Counted from the first letter of the stretch, positions 32,414 through 42,150 are shown. The stretch is DNA of 64,000 nucleotides from Propionibacteriaceae bacterium UBA7704 (GCA_002482525.1 DLGC01000016.1:62001-126000); one strand, 5' to 3'. Notes: generated by a model from the letters alone, not told the origin. Made by a program: numbers and translations.

Positions 32414-34885
32414 TCACTCCACCGGTTCGGACGGCAGCCCGACGGTGACTTCCTCTGAGGTGGCCGGTCGGCCGTGCACCAAGGGCACGTGACCGGTCAA
32501 CGTGGGCAGATTCAGCCCCTGACCGAACAACGGCACCAAGACCGGCTCGGAGCCGATCACTTCGATCTCCTGACCACGCACTGTGATGATGCCGCCGGGG
32601 CCGTCCTCGAGGGTGAAGGTGATGCGATCGGGGGTGAGTTCGGCACGGATACGCGAACCGTGCAACGCGAACCCGAAGCGAAGGTAGCTCCATTCCTGCG
32701 GCAGCCGGGGATCGAAACTGATGTCGCCGTTGTAGTCGCGCATGCCGCCGAAGCCATAGACCAGGGCGTTCCACACTCCGCCGGCCGAGGCGATGTGTAC
32801 GCCGTCACCGGTATTGCGGTGCAAGTCCGCCAGATCGACGAAAGCGCCCTCCATGAACGACTCCAGCGCCCGAGCCTGATAGCCGACCTCGGCGGCGATG
32901 ATCGACTGCACCACTGCCGACAGCGTGGAATCACCGGTGGTGATGGGCTCGTAGTACTCGTAGTCGGCCCGCTTCTGCTCGGTGGTGAACTCCTCACCGG
33001 CCAGGAACAATGCCAGGATCGCGTCGGCCTGCTTCAGAACCTGGAAGCGGTAGATCACCAGCGGGTGGTAGTGCAGCAGCAGCGGCAGCTTCTCGCGGGG
33101 AGTGTTGTCCAGGTCCCACACTTCGCGGTTCAGGAAGTCCTCGTCCTGCGGATGCACCCCGAACCATTCGTGGTAGGGGATCGTCATCGCGCTGGCCGCT
33201 TCCTGCCAGCCGGTCACTTCGGTCTCGGTGAGATCCAAGGTGGCGGCGACTTCGGCATAACGCCCGGGATCCAGCTCGGCCAAGGTGAACACCGCCTGGG
33301 CTGCGCGGCGCAGGTTCAACCGAGCCATCAGATTGGTGTACAGGTTGTTGTTCACCACCGCGGAGTACTCGTCGGGCCCGGTCACCGAGTGAATGTGGAA
33401 GCTGCGCTCCGCCCCCCGGAAGAAACCCATGTCGGCCCACAGCCGTGCGGTTTCGACCAACACCGGCAGGGCCTCGGTGAGCAGGAAGTTCAAGTCGTCG
33501 GAGACGTCGGCGTACTTGCACATGGCAAAGGCGATGTCGGCGTCGATGTGGTACTGCGCCGTACCGGCGGCGAAGTAGGCGCTGGCCTCGGAACCGTTGA
33601 TGGTGCGCCACGGGAACAGTGCGCCGCGTTGTGACAGGGCCCGGGCTCGGGCGCGGGCGGCGTCCAGCATTGCGATGCGGAACCGTAGGGTGCGGCGCGC
33701 CAAGAAGGGATAGGTGTGGGCCAGGAAGGGAACCAGATAGACCTCGGTATCCCAGAAGTAGTGACCCTCGTAGCCGGCGCCGGTCACCCCCTTGACCCCG
33801 ATGCCGCGTCCCTCGGCGCGAGCGGTGGCTTGTGCCAGTTCGAACAGGCACCAGCGAACGGCCTGTTGCACCCCCGGAGTGCTGGCGACGACCTCGACGT
33901 CGGCCTTCTCCCAGTAGTCGGCCAACCACTCCTGCTGCTCCTCGATGAGGACCTCGCGACCAACCACCTGGGCGTCGTCAAGCACCAGGTGTGTCATCGC
34001 GGCTAGGTTTCCGATGTCGGAGGTGGCCGGGCCGTCGGCATAGGCCGCCCACTTCACCACCATGATCGGCCTGCCCGCCTCGGCCCGCACCCGGTAGGTG
34101 CGTCGGCCCAGGTCGGCGGTCATGCGCGACTCGACCGACACCGCGTTCTCGGTGAACAGCTCGTGATCGACGGTGACGGCCAGACCCAGCCCGGATTGGG
34201 CGGTTCGATAGCCGAAGCTCATCCGGCCCTGCTCTTCGTACTGGAGCTGAGACAGCAGCACGCGGTTCTCGAAGCCGGCCGCCTTGCGCGGATCGAAACC
34301 GACCACTTGGGCCTTGGCCTCAGGCACTTCATCTTGACGGTTGCGCAGCTCGGACACGATCACAACGTCAGCGGCCTCGTCCAGCACGGTGACGCTGTAG
34401 CTCATCACGGCAAGGTTGCGGCGGGTGAAGGACACCATCCGGGTCGACTGCACCGCCACCCGCTTGCCGGTGCTGGTCACCCAGATCAAATCGCGATGCA
34501 GGATGCCATCACGGAAGTCCAGGCTGCGATTGAAGATCTCCAGCTTGGCACTGCCCAGTTGCAGAGTCTCACCGTCGACGGTGAGCACGATGGTCTTGGC
34601 GTCGGGCACATTGACGATGGTCTGACCGATACGGGCCAGGCCGAAGGCCTCCTCGGCGTGCCGAATCTTCCAAGTCTCGTGGAATCCGTTGACGAAGGTG
34701 CCGTGCGCGTAGGCCTCGGCGTCACCTTCTTCATGGTTGCCGCGCAAGCCCAGATAGCCGTTGCCGACCGCGAAGATGGTCTCGCGTTGGCCCAAGCCTT
34801 CGGTGTCGTAGCGGGTCTCGGCGATGCCCCATTCCCGGATAGGGAAGCGGGTGCGATCAACCGGATCGGATTGAGGTGCTCTCAT
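32414..34885 (-). CDS. Glycoside hydrolase family 65 disaccharide phosphorylase
   Basis: 823 residues. N-terminal beta-sandwich (EWGIAETRYDTEGLGQRETIFAVGNGYLGLRGN), (alpha/alpha)6 barrel with the general-acid Glu in VTGPDEYSAVVNNNLYTN at about 503, GYEGHYFWDTE and a C-terminal beta domain. Such enzymes phosphorolyse maltose, trehalose, kojibiose or nigerose to beta-glucose-1-phosphate and glucose. The adjacent beta-phosphoglucomutase, overlapping by four bases, shows that beta-glucose-1-phosphate is the product. Length fits both maltose and trehalose phosphorylases; substrate undecided. Confidence 0.92.
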   Translation of the reverse strand: MRAPQSDPVDRTRFPIREWGIAETRYDTEGLGQRETIFAVGNGYLGLRGNHEEGDAEAYAHGTFVNGFHETWKIRHAEEAFGLARIGQTIVNVPDAKTIVLTVDGETLQLGSAKLEIFNRSLDFRDGILHRDLIWVTSTGKRVAVQSTRMVSFTRRNLAVMSYSVTVLDEAADVVIVSELRNRQDEVPEAKAQVVGFDPRKAAGFENRVLLSQLQYEEQGRMSFGYRTAQSGLGLAVTVDHELFTENAVSVESRMTADLGRRTYRVRAEAGRPIMVVKWAAYADGPATSDIGNLAAMTHLVLDDAQVVGREVLIEEQQEWLADYWEKADVEVVASTPGVQQAVRWCLFELAQATARAEGRGIGVKGVTGAGYEGHYFWDTEVYLVPFLAHTYPFLARRTLRFRIAMLDAARARARALSQRGALFPWRTINGSEASAYFAAGTAQYHIDADIAFAMCKYADVSDDLNFLLTEALPVLVETARLWADMGFFRGAERSFHIHSVTGPDEYSAVVNNNLYTNLMARLNLRRAAQAVFTLAELDPGRYAEVAATLDLTETEVTGWQEAASAMTIPYHEWFGVHPQDEDFLNREVWDLDNTPREKLPLLLHYHPLVIYRFQVLKQADAILALFLAGEEFTTEQKRADYEYYEPITTGDSTLSAVVQSIIAAEVGYQARALESFMEGAFVDLADLHRNTGDGVHIASAGGVWNALVYGFGGMRDYNGDISFDPRLPQEWSYLRFGFALHGSRIRAELTPDRITFTLEDGPGGIITVRGQEIEVIGSEPVLVPLFGQGLNLPTLTGHVPLVHGRPATSEEVTVGLPSEPVE

Positions 34886-35613
34886 GGCAGCAGCTCTGCC
34901 AGATCAGTGACGACCACATCGGCGCCCAACGCCAACAACTGGTCAGCGCCGGCGCCACGATCCACACCGACTACCAGCCCGAAACCGCCCGCGCGGCCGG
35001 CCGCCACGCCGCTGACAGCGTCCTCGAAGACGACGGCGCGCTCCGGCGACACCGCCAACAGCTCGGCCGCGCGGAGGAAGGTGTCCGGGGCTGGCTTGCC
35101 GGGAAGCCCCTCGGCAATGGCTCGACGGCCGTCGACCAGCACCGGGAAGTAGTCACGCAGCCCGGCCGCGGTCAGCACGGCATCGGCATTCGCCGAGGAT
35201 GACACCACGGCCATGGCGACGCCACTGGCCGCCAGGTGTTCCACGAATTGCACCGAGCCAGGGTAGGGGTCGACGCCGTCGGCGGCCAGCACTGCACTGA
35301 ACGCGAGATTCTTCCGGTTGCCCAGTCCACACACGGTGTCGCGCTGCGGCAGGTCGGACGGGTCGCCTTCGGGCAGGCTCAGCCCTCGTGAGCTCAGGAA
35401 ATCGCGCACACCGTCGTAGCGGGGCTTGCCGTCGACATGGGCGTAGTAGTCGCGGTCGCTGTAGGGCGGTTGGGTCGGGAAGTTCTGGGTGAGGAACTCG
35501 TTGAACATCTTCGACCAGGCATGACGATGCACCACCGCCGTCGGTGTGAGCACTCCGTCGAGGTCGAATAGCGCGGCGGTGAAGTCGTCGAGCCCCTGCC
35601 GAAATTGAGCCAT
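34882..35613 (-). CDS. pgmB: Beta-phosphoglucomutase (HAD superfamily)
   Basis: 243 residues. HAD motif I FDLDGVLTPTA with nucleophile Asp17 and acid/base Asp19, motif II VSSSANAD, motif III lysine in GLPGKPAPDTF and motif IV VFEDAVSGVAAGRAGGF. Converts beta-glucose-1-phosphate to glucose-6-phosphate for glycolysis. First gene of a two-gene unit with the GH65 phosphorylase. TAGCAT lies six bases before ATG (leaderless). Confidence 0.92.
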   Translation of the reverse strand: MAQFRQGLDDFTAALFDLDGVLTPTAVVHRHAWSKMFNEFLTQNFPTQPPYSDRDYYAHVDGKPRYDGVRDFLSSRGLSLPEGDPSDLPQRDTVCGLGNRKNLAFSAVLAADGVDPYPGSVQFVEHLAASGVAMAVVSSSANADAVLTAAGLRDYFPVLVDGRRAIAEGLPGKPAPDTFLRAAELLAVSPERAVVFEDAVSGVAAGRAGGFGLVVGVDRGAGADQLLALGADVVVTDLAELLP

Positions 35614-35681
35614 TAGTGAATGCTAGAGCCGTGGTGGAACCAAGCGGGGAATTAACACCCTTCGCGCTAGGGTGAGTGTTG

Positions 35682-37115
35682 ATGAGCGAGACGATCACCG
35701 ACGACCTCCCCACTAGGACTGTCAGCCTGACCGGCTGGGGCCGAACCGCCCCGACTTCGGCACAATTGCTGGTCACACCCGACGTGGAGGTGATTGCGCG
35801 CGCGGTGACCCAGGTCGCTGACGCGAATTCCGACGCCCCCAGTCATCTGCGCCGCGGCATCATTGCGCGCGGTTTAGGCCGCTCCTACGGCGATGTCGCC
35901 CAGAACGCCGGCGGGCTGGTCGTCGACATGACCGCCTTGAACCAGATCCACGTCATCGACCCGATCACGGCCACCGTCGAGTTGGACGCCGGCGTCACCC
36001 TGGACGAGTTGATGCGCGCTGCGCTGCCCTACGGATTGTGGGTTCCGGTGCTTCCCGGAACCCGCCAAGTCACCATCGGTGGTGCTATTGGCAACGATGT
36101 GCACGGCAAGAACCACCACAGTGCCGGGTCCTTCGGTGACCATGTCGCCGCCATGGACCTGCTGGTCGCCGACGGGCGCATCCTCACTCTCACCCCGGAC
36201 GGGTCGCCCGATGACCCTGATGCCAGTCTGTTCTGGGCCACTGTCGGTGGCGTCGGTCTGACCGGCATCATCGTTCGGGTCACGCTGACGATGACCCGCA
36301 CCGAGTCGGCCTATTTCCTCGCCGACGGTGTGGTCACCCGAACTCTGGATGAGACCATCGCTGCCCACTCCGACGGCAGCGAGGCGTCCTATGACTACTC
36401 CAGCGCCTGGTTCGATGCGATCTCACCGGCTCCCAAGCTCGGTCGTGCCGCGATCTCGCGCGGCAGCCTCGCCACGCTGGACCAGCTGCGGGAGTACGCC
36501 CCCAAACTGGTAGCCGACCCGCTGGGCTTCCACGCCAAGCCGCTGTTCGAACTGCCCGACATCTTCCCCAACGGGCTGGCCAACAAGCTCACCTTCACCG
36601 CCCTGGGCAACCTGTGGTACGCCAAGAGCGGCAGCTACCACAACAAGGTGCAGACCCTGACCGGCTTCTACCATCCGCTGGACATGTTCAGTGAGTGGAA
36701 CCGCGCCTATGGGTCGGATGGTTTCCTGCAGTACCAGTTCGTGGTGCCGCCGGCGGCCGTCGCCGAGTTCAAACAACTCATCGCCGACATTCAGGGGTCC
36801 GGTCACTACTCATTCTTGAATGTGTTCAAGCTGTTCGGTGAGGGCAATGCTGCGCCGCTGAGCTATCCGATGGCCGGCTGGAATGTGTGTGTCGACTTCC
36901 CGATCAAAGCCGGGCTGGAAAAGTTCCTGACTGGGCTCGACGCCCGCATCCTGGAGTTCGGCGGACGGCTCTACACCGCCAAGGATTCCCGGATCGATGC
37001 CGAAACCTTCCATGCCATGTATCCCCAGCTCGATTCCTGGATCGCCACCCGGCGCCGGATCGATCCGAACGGGGTTTTCGTATCCGATCTGGCCCGCCGG
37101 CTGGAACTGAACTGA
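35682..37115 (+). CDS. DprE1-like FAD-linked oxidase
   Basis: 477 residues. FAD-binding PCMH/VAO fold: RGLGRSYGDVAQNAGG (63-78), GNDVHGKNHHSAGSFGDH and a C-terminal ALO-type domain. The FGEGNAAPLSYPMAGWNVCVDFP segment keeps Cys403, equivalent to DprE1 Cys387 (the benzothiazinone target). DprE1 with DprE2 epimerises decaprenyl-phospho-ribose to arabinose for arabinan synthesis. Followed immediately by a DprE2-like gene, so a two-step epimerase is likely; whether the sugar is arabinose is uncertain outside mycolate-type organisms. ATG at 35682 lies eight bases after TAGGGT. Confidence 0.85.
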   Translation: MSETITDDLPTRTVSLTGWGRTAPTSAQLLVTPDVEVIARAVTQVADANSDAPSHLRRGIIARGLGRSYGDVAQNAGGLVVDMTALNQIHVIDPITATVELDAGVTLDELMRAALPYGLWVPVLPGTRQVTIGGAIGNDVHGKNHHSAGSFGDHVAAMDLLVADGRILTLTPDGSPDDPDASLFWATVGGVGLTGIIVRVTLTMTRTESAYFLADGVVTRTLDETIAAHSDGSEASYDYSSAWFDAISPAPKLGRAAISRGSLATLDQLREYAPKLVADPLGFHAKPLFELPDIFPNGLANKLTFTALGNLWYAKSGSYHNKVQTLTGFYHPLDMFSEWNRAYGSDGFLQYQFVVPPAAVAEFKQLIADIQGSGHYSFLNVFKLFGEGNAAPLSYPMAGWNVCVDFPIKAGLEKFLTGLDARILEFGGRLYTAKDSRIDAETFHAMYPQLDSWIATRRRIDPNGVFVSDLARRLELN

Positions 37116-37118
37116 GGA

Positions 37119-37889
37119 GTGAACCAGGTGATCGACGCGACCGGTAACCCACAGACCGTGCTGCTGTTGGGGGGCACCTCTGAAATCGGGGTGGCGATCA
37201 TCGAGGAGTATCTGGCCAATGGTCCGGTGCGGGTGATCCTGGGAGTCCAGCCCGGCGACGACCTGGTCGACGACACTGCGACGGTGCTGCGGGCCGGCGG
37301 TGCGAGCGAAGTGGTGACTCTGGAGTTCGACGCCACCGCCTTCGACACCCATCCGCAGGTGATTGAGGATGCCTGGTCGATCGCCGATATCGATCTGGCC
37401 ATTGTGGCTTTCGGAATGCTGGGCGACGCAGAGGAACTCTGGCAGAACCAGGCGAAGGCTGTGCTGGCCGCTAATGTGAACTACACCGGTGCGCTCAGCG
37501 TCGGCGTGCTGCTGGGACAGAAGATGAAGGCCCAAGGCTACGGCCAGATCATCGTCATGAGTTCGGTTGCCGGTGAGAAGGTGCGGCGTTCCAACTTCGT
37601 GTATGGCTCCACCAAGGCAGGCCTGGACGGTTTCTACCGACTCCTCGGCGAAGCTTTGGAGCCGTTCGGGCCCAAGGTCTTGGTGGTCCGTCCCGGCCAG
37701 GTACGCACCCGCATGTCGGCCAACATCAAGGAAGCTCCCTTGACCGTGGACAAGGAACAGCTGGCCTCGCAGGTTGTCGCCGCCGCCCGGAAGGGCGAGA
37801 AGGTCATCTGGGTGCCGACGCAGTTCAAGCTGGTGATGTGGGTGCTCAAACACATACCGGCACCAATCTTCAGACTGCTCCCGATCTGA
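37119..37889 (+). CDS. DprE2-like short-chain dehydrogenase
   Basis: About 253-256 residues. Rossmann GGTSEIGVAI near the N-terminus, catalytic Ser in VMSSVAGEKVRRSNFVYGSTKAG (YxxxK present) and the VLVVRPGQVRTRMS segment typical of DprE2. Reduces the keto intermediate made by the DprE1-like oxidase. GAGGAG ends right at the GTG at 37119, so initiation is more likely at the GTG at 37128, nine bases further. Three bases after the oxidase stop, so one operon. Confidence 0.85.
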   Translation: MNQVIDATGNPQTVLLLGGTSEIGVAIIEEYLANGPVRVILGVQPGDDLVDDTATVLRAGGASEVVTLEFDATAFDTHPQVIEDAWSIADIDLAIVAFGMLGDAEELWQNQAKAVLAANVNYTGALSVGVLLGQKMKAQGYGQIIVMSSVAGEKVRRSNFVYGSTKAGLDGFYRLLGEALEPFGPKVLVVRPGQVRTRMSANIKEAPLTVDKEQLASQVVAAARKGEKVIWVPTQFKLVMWVLKHIPAPIFRLLPI

Positions 37890-37994
37890 TCGATCTGCCG
37901 CACTTCCTCGCTGCCGAGTCCTGAGCTTGGCGGCGAGTTCGCGTTGCGCCCGGCGGTGCCACCAGACCGTGCTCGCCGGGATTCGGCAGCTTGC

Positions 37995-38032
37995 GTTACC
38001 GTCGCTGTTCACAGGTGTGACGGTTTGGTTAC
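37995..38032 (+). promoter_or_regulatory. Possible GlnR box upstream of polyamine importer
   Basis: GTTAC (37995), a poor match TGTTC (38006), GTGAC (38017) and GTTAC (38028) recur with an exact 11-base period, the a/b spacing of GlnR boxes. One half site is poor. Located about 120 bases before potA. Confidence 0.35.
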
Positions 38033-38148
38033 GCGGCGTTACGATGCCGCGAACGCCACGAAATCCGCTCCATTTGACGATTCAAGACACGTAATCTCCT
38101 GCCAACGCAGGCAACTGCAACGGATTTCGTGGATTGAGAGGGCGAACC

Positions 38149-39285
38149 ATGCCGACATCGCCGACCATCGGGGCAGGGCGTCCAGCCGCGTCCGTAGCTC
38201 GGGAGAATGGTCTGAAGATCGGCCAGGCGCGCAAGACCTTCGCCACGCCTGAAGGCGGCGAAGTGAGGGCACTGGACGGAGTGAACCTCCAAATCGCCGA
38301 GGGCGAGTTCTTCGTGATGCTCGGCCCGTCCGGTTGCGGCAAGACGACCTTGCTGCGGGCCATCGCGGGCCTGGAGATACTGGACTCCGGTGAGATCTAC
38401 CTGGGTCGTGACCGACTCGACGATCTGCCGGCCTATGCCCGTCCGGTCAACACTGTCTTCCAGTCCTATGCGCTGTTTCCGCATCTGACCGTGGCCCAGA
38501 ACATCGCCTTCGGCCTGGAGATGGAGAAGCTGTCCAAGGACGACATCTCCCAGCGCGTCAAGGACATGATGGCCTTGGTTCGCTTGGACGGGCTGGCCGA
38601 TCGCAAGCCATCCCAGCTCTCCGGCGGCCAGCAGCAGCGAGTGGCACTAGCCCGGGCCCTGGCCAAGCAACCCAAGGTGCTGCTGCTCGACGAGCCGCTG
38701 GCAGCCTTGGACCTGAAGCTGCGCCGCGGAATGCAGGACGAGCTTCGCCGCCTGCAACGCACCACGGGGATCACCTTCGTCTTCGTCACCCACGATCAGG
38801 AGGAAGCTCTCTCGCTAGGCGACCGAATCGCGGTGTTCTCCGACGGTCTGCCGGCCCAAGTAGGCACCGCCGAAGAGCTCTACGAACGTCCGGTCAATCG
38901 GTTCGTCGCCGACTTCATCGGTGAATCCAACTTCGTCACCACCGCATTGATCACCGAGGGCGATGCTCAGTTGGTCAGCATTGCCGGCGGACCCAAGGTT
39001 GCGCTCACCGCCCCGGCCGAGGCTGATGCTGACGGCAAGGTGACGCTGGCGATCCGACCCGAACGGCTGGTGCTGGACGGCTCAGCGCCCGAACTCGCCG
39101 CTGGCACCCTCGTCGAGGTCATCTACATGGGCACCGACCTGCGAGTGCAGGTCGAACTGGCCGACGGATCACGGCTGGCCATACGGGTATCGCCACCGTT
39201 CGAGCAGCTTCAGCTCGTGCCGGGGGCTGCTGTGCAGGTCGGCGTCCAAGCAGAGTTCCTGCGGCCGCTGGCGGTGGACGCATGA
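38149..39285 (+). CDS. potA: Spermidine/putrescine-type ABC importer ATPase
   Basis: 378 residues. Walker A GPSGCGKTT (about 61-69), Q-loop VFQSYALFPHLTVAQNIAFGL, signature LSGGQQQRVALARAL, Walker B LLLDEPLAALD and a C-terminal TOBE domain (about 275-375) as in PotA. Powers uptake of polyamines or related cationic compounds. ATG at 38149 chosen for the GAGAGGG site. Overlaps potB by four bases. Confidence 0.9.
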   Translation: MPTSPTIGAGRPAASVARENGLKIGQARKTFATPEGGEVRALDGVNLQIAEGEFFVMLGPSGCGKTTLLRAIAGLEILDSGEIYLGRDRLDDLPAYARPVNTVFQSYALFPHLTVAQNIAFGLEMEKLSKDDISQRVKDMMALVRLDGLADRKPSQLSGGQQQRVALARALAKQPKVLLLDEPLAALDLKLRRGMQDELRRLQRTTGITFVFVTHDQEEALSLGDRIAVFSDGLPAQVGTAEELYERPVNRFVADFIGESNFVTTALITEGDAQLVSIAGGPKVALTAPAEADADGKVTLAIRPERLVLDGSAPELAAGTLVEVIYMGTDLRVQVELADGSRLAIRVSPPFEQLQLVPGAAVQVGVQAEFLRPLAVDA

Positions 39286-40205
39286 GTAAGCCCGAAGCCG
39301 CCACACCGCGGCACCGCCGCAGGCCGGGTCGAGTGCCCTGGTTCGCCAGCGTGCCCGCCTTGATCATCGCTGCGCTGTTTACCATCGGGCCGCTGCTGGT
39401 CGTGATCGCGATGTCCTTCATGACCCGCCCGGCGCAAGGCGGCGGCGTGGTGTACGAGTTCACCACCGACGCCTACCGGACCTTCCTGTTCACCAAGAAC
39501 TTCACCGGCGACCTGGTCTTCAACACCGCCTATGTGGAGGTGTTCTGGCGTTCCATCGTGCAGGCCACGATCACCACCGTGATCAGCTTCGTCTTCGCTT
39601 TCCCGCTGGCCTTGTGGATCGCCACCAGGTCAGCGAAGCTGCAGAACTTCCTCGTGCTCGTGGTGACGATTCCGTTCTGGACGAACCTGCTGGTGCGCAC
39701 CTACGCCTGGATCTTGGTACTGAACAAGGACGGCATCATCAACCAGACCAGTCTGGCGCTGGGGTTGGGGCCGCAGGAACTGCTCTACACCGACCTCGCC
39801 TCTCAACTCGGCCTGATCTACACCTTCCTGCCCTTCATGGTGCTGCCGCTGTACTCGTCACTGTCGGGCTTTGACTTCCGGCTCGCCGAAGCCGCCTACG
39901 ACCTGGGAGCGCGCAAGATGACCGTGCTGCGCCGGGTGATCCTTCCCATGGCCAAACCGGGCATCATCTCCGGCCTGCTGTTGGTGTTCATGCCCGCGCT
40001 GGGCGCCTATGTGCAGCCGGTCCTGCTGGGCGGCGGCAAAGTCTTGCTGATGGGCAACCTGATCGCCTCCCAATTCGGCGACTCGCGTAACTGGCCCTTC
40101 GGTGCGGCGCTGTCGGTCATCAGCCTGCTGATGTTGGCGCTGGCATTGATCGGCATCCAGTTGTGGGCGCGTCGCAGCGGCACGAAAGTGAGCCTCTCGC
40201 TATGA
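39282..40205 (+). CDS. potB: Spermidine/putrescine-type ABC importer permease (PotB-like)
   Basis: 307 residues, six membrane helices, with the EAA-type loop EAAYDLGARKMTVLRRVILPMAKPGI near 204-229. PotB-like length and order (A-B-C-D). Forms the transmembrane channel with PotC. Overlaps its neighbours by four bases each. Confidence 0.9.
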   Translation: MSKPEAATPRHRRRPGRVPWFASVPALIIAALFTIGPLLVVIAMSFMTRPAQGGGVVYEFTTDAYRTFLFTKNFTGDLVFNTAYVEVFWRSIVQATITTVISFVFAFPLALWIATRSAKLQNFLVLVVTIPFWTNLLVRTYAWILVLNKDGIINQTSLALGLGPQELLYTDLASQLGLIYTFLPFMVLPLYSSLSGFDFRLAEAAYDLGARKMTVLRRVILPMAKPGIISGLLLVFMPALGAYVQPVLLGGGKVLLMGNLIASQFGDSRNWPFGAALSVISLLMLALALIGIQLWARRSGTKVSLSL

Positions 40206-41029
40206 CCATCACCATCGACCCCGCCCGTCGTAGCCGTCGGGCGATGAATCCCAAGTCGTTCCCCGGAGTGGGCTTCATCGCCGTGTTCTCCCTGGTGTTC
40301 TTGTATCTGCCGATGGCGATCACCGTCATCTACGCCTTCAATGCCGGTGATCAGGCCCTGATCTGGGAAGGCTTCTCGCTGCAGTGGTTCGTCTACGTGA
40401 TGACCAACCACGCCATCATCGATTCCGCCGTGGTCTCGCTGAAGCTGGCGACCGCCGCCACCGTGATTTCAGTGCTGATCGCGGTCGGCTTCGTGCTGTC
40501 GGTCGAGGAGTTGCGCCGCCGTGGCTCTGCGATCGCGACCGCGTTGCTCACCGCGCCGCTGCTGGTGCCCGAGGTCGTCATGGCGGTGGCCACCTTGGCG
40601 TTCATCCGGATCATCGGCTTGCAGCCCGGCTTCACCGCGCTGCTGTTGGCACACGCCACCTTCTGCATTCCCTTCGCCATGATGCCGATCCGCTCCCGAC
40701 TGCAGGGGCTGGGCACCGAAGTATTCGAAGCGGGCGCTGACCTTGGTGCCACCTCGCTGCCGATGCTCCGACGCATCACCCTGCCGCTGCTGGTCCCCGG
40801 GATTGTGTCCGGCGCGTTGCTCAGCTTCGTGATCTCAATGGACGACTACATCATTTCGGCCTTCCTGTCCTCCGCCGGTTCAACGCCGTTGCCGGTATAC
40901 CTCTTCGGCCTGATCAGGCGGGGCGCCAACCCCGCGATCAACGTCGTAGCCCTGCTCCTGCTCGCCCTCGCTATCGCGGTGACCACCGTGACCTATCTCG
41001 CACCAACAAGAAAGAAGAGGACTACCTGA
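40202..41029 (+). CDS. potC: Spermidine/putrescine-type ABC importer permease (PotC-like)
   Basis: 275 residues, six membrane helices. EAA loop EAGADLGATSLPMLRRITLPLLVPGI near 178-203, followed by SFVISMDDYIISAFLS, a conserved PotC segment. ATG at 40202 overlaps the potB stop; its own stop shares one base with the potD ATG (TGATG). Confidence 0.9.
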   Translation: MTITIDPARRSRRAMNPKSFPGVGFIAVFSLVFLYLPMAITVIYAFNAGDQALIWEGFSLQWFVYVMTNHAIIDSAVVSLKLATAATVISVLIAVGFVLSVEELRRRGSAIATALLTAPLLVPEVVMAVATLAFIRIIGLQPGFTALLLAHATFCIPFAMMPIRSRLQGLGTEVFEAGADLGATSLPMLRRITLPLLVPGIVSGALLSFVISMDDYIISAFLSSAGSTPLPVYLFGLIRRGANPAINVVALLLLALAIAVTTVTYLAPTRKKRTT

Positions 41030-42135
41030 TGATCCGAAAGCTACGAACAGTCGCTCTCGCCGGCGCACTGGTGGGGGCCCTGGTCAGCCTCACCGCCTGC
41101 GGCGGCGGAGTCAGTGACACCGCACCTGAGGGCGGCGCCGCTCCGGCCGCCGACTTCACCCCCGCCACCAGTGGTGAGATGACGCTCTACACCTGGAGCG
41201 ACTACTACCCCGAGGATCTGGCGAAGAAGTTCACCGAAGACACCGGCATCAAGCTGACCGTGGACTACTACGACTCCAACGAGACTCTGGAGGCCAAGCT
41301 GCGGGCGTCGAATGGCACCGGCTATGACGTCGTGGTGCCCAGCGACTACATGGTGCAGAGCCTGATCGCTGCCGGTCTGCTGAAGGAAGTCGACGCCGCG
41401 TCCCTGCCTAATGGCAAGAACATCGAGGAGTCCTTCCTCAACCCCTACTTCGACGAGGGCCGCAAGTACTCGGTGCCCTACCTGTACGGCACCACCGGCT
41501 ACATGTACGACACCAGCAAGACCAGCAAGGAACTCACCACCTGGGCCGACTACTTCAACGCCCCCGCAGAGCTGGGCAAGGTCGGCACCATGAGTGATCA
41601 GACCGAGGTTGTCGGTGCAGCACTGCGCGCTGTGGGCGGTCAGACCTGTGACACCGATCCCACCAAGCTGCAGGCTGCTCAGGATCTGCTGAAGAAGTTC
41701 AAGCCGAAGGTCTCCACCATCAACTCCGACGGCATCTTGGACCGCATGGTTGCCGGGGAAGAGTCGATCGCGATGATGTGGAACGGTGCCGCCATGCGTG
41801 CCCGTGAGAAGAAGTCCACGCTGAAGTACGTCTACCCGACCGAGGGCATGGCGCTATGGCAGGACAACTTCACCGTGCCTGTGGGTGCCAAGAACGTGCC
41901 CCAGGCGCTGACCTTCCTGAACTGGATGATGGACCCGGCTAACTCCGCGGCGGCAGCCAACTTCCAGCGTTACGGCTCCGGCATCAAGGGCGTGAACGAT
42001 CTGCTGGATGCCGACATGAAGGCATCTCCGGAAATCGTCATCCCCGACGGCTACACCGGTGCGCAGCCTGTTGAACCGTGCACCAATGAGGAACTGACGA
42101 ACTACACCCAAATCTGGGAATCGTTCAAGGGCTGA
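41029..42135 (+). CDS. potD: Polyamine-type ABC substrate-binding lipoprotein (PotD-like)
   Basis: 368 residues. Lipobox LTAC near residue 25, so anchored to the outer face of the membrane. LYTWSDYYPEDLAKKFTEDTGIK and YDSNETLEAKLRASNGTGYDVVVPSDYMV match PotD/PotF-type binding proteins, as does the C-terminal FLNWMMDPANSAAAANF. Substrate probably spermidine, putrescine or a related amine. The downstream amidohydrolase starts 15 bases later, so it may process the imported substrate. Confidence 0.9.
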   Translation: MIRKLRTVALAGALVGALVSLTACGGGVSDTAPEGGAAPAADFTPATSGEMTLYTWSDYYPEDLAKKFTEDTGIKLTVDYYDSNETLEAKLRASNGTGYDVVVPSDYMVQSLIAAGLLKEVDAASLPNGKNIEESFLNPYFDEGRKYSVPYLYGTTGYMYDTSKTSKELTTWADYFNAPAELGKVGTMSDQTEVVGAALRAVGGQTCDTDPTKLQAAQDLLKKFKPKVSTINSDGILDRMVAGEESIAMMWNGAAMRAREKKSTLKYVYPTEGMALWQDNFTVPVGAKNVPQALTFLNWMMDPANSAAAANFQRYGSGIKGVNDLLDADMKASPEIVIPDGYTGAQPVEPCTNEELTNYTQIWESFKG

Positions 42136-42150
42136 GGAAGGTAACCACTG

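Noticed and set aside
32474..33634. A 386-codon frame antisense to the GH65 gene
   Set aside because: Full overlap with a well-conserved enzyme gene and no recognisable motif.
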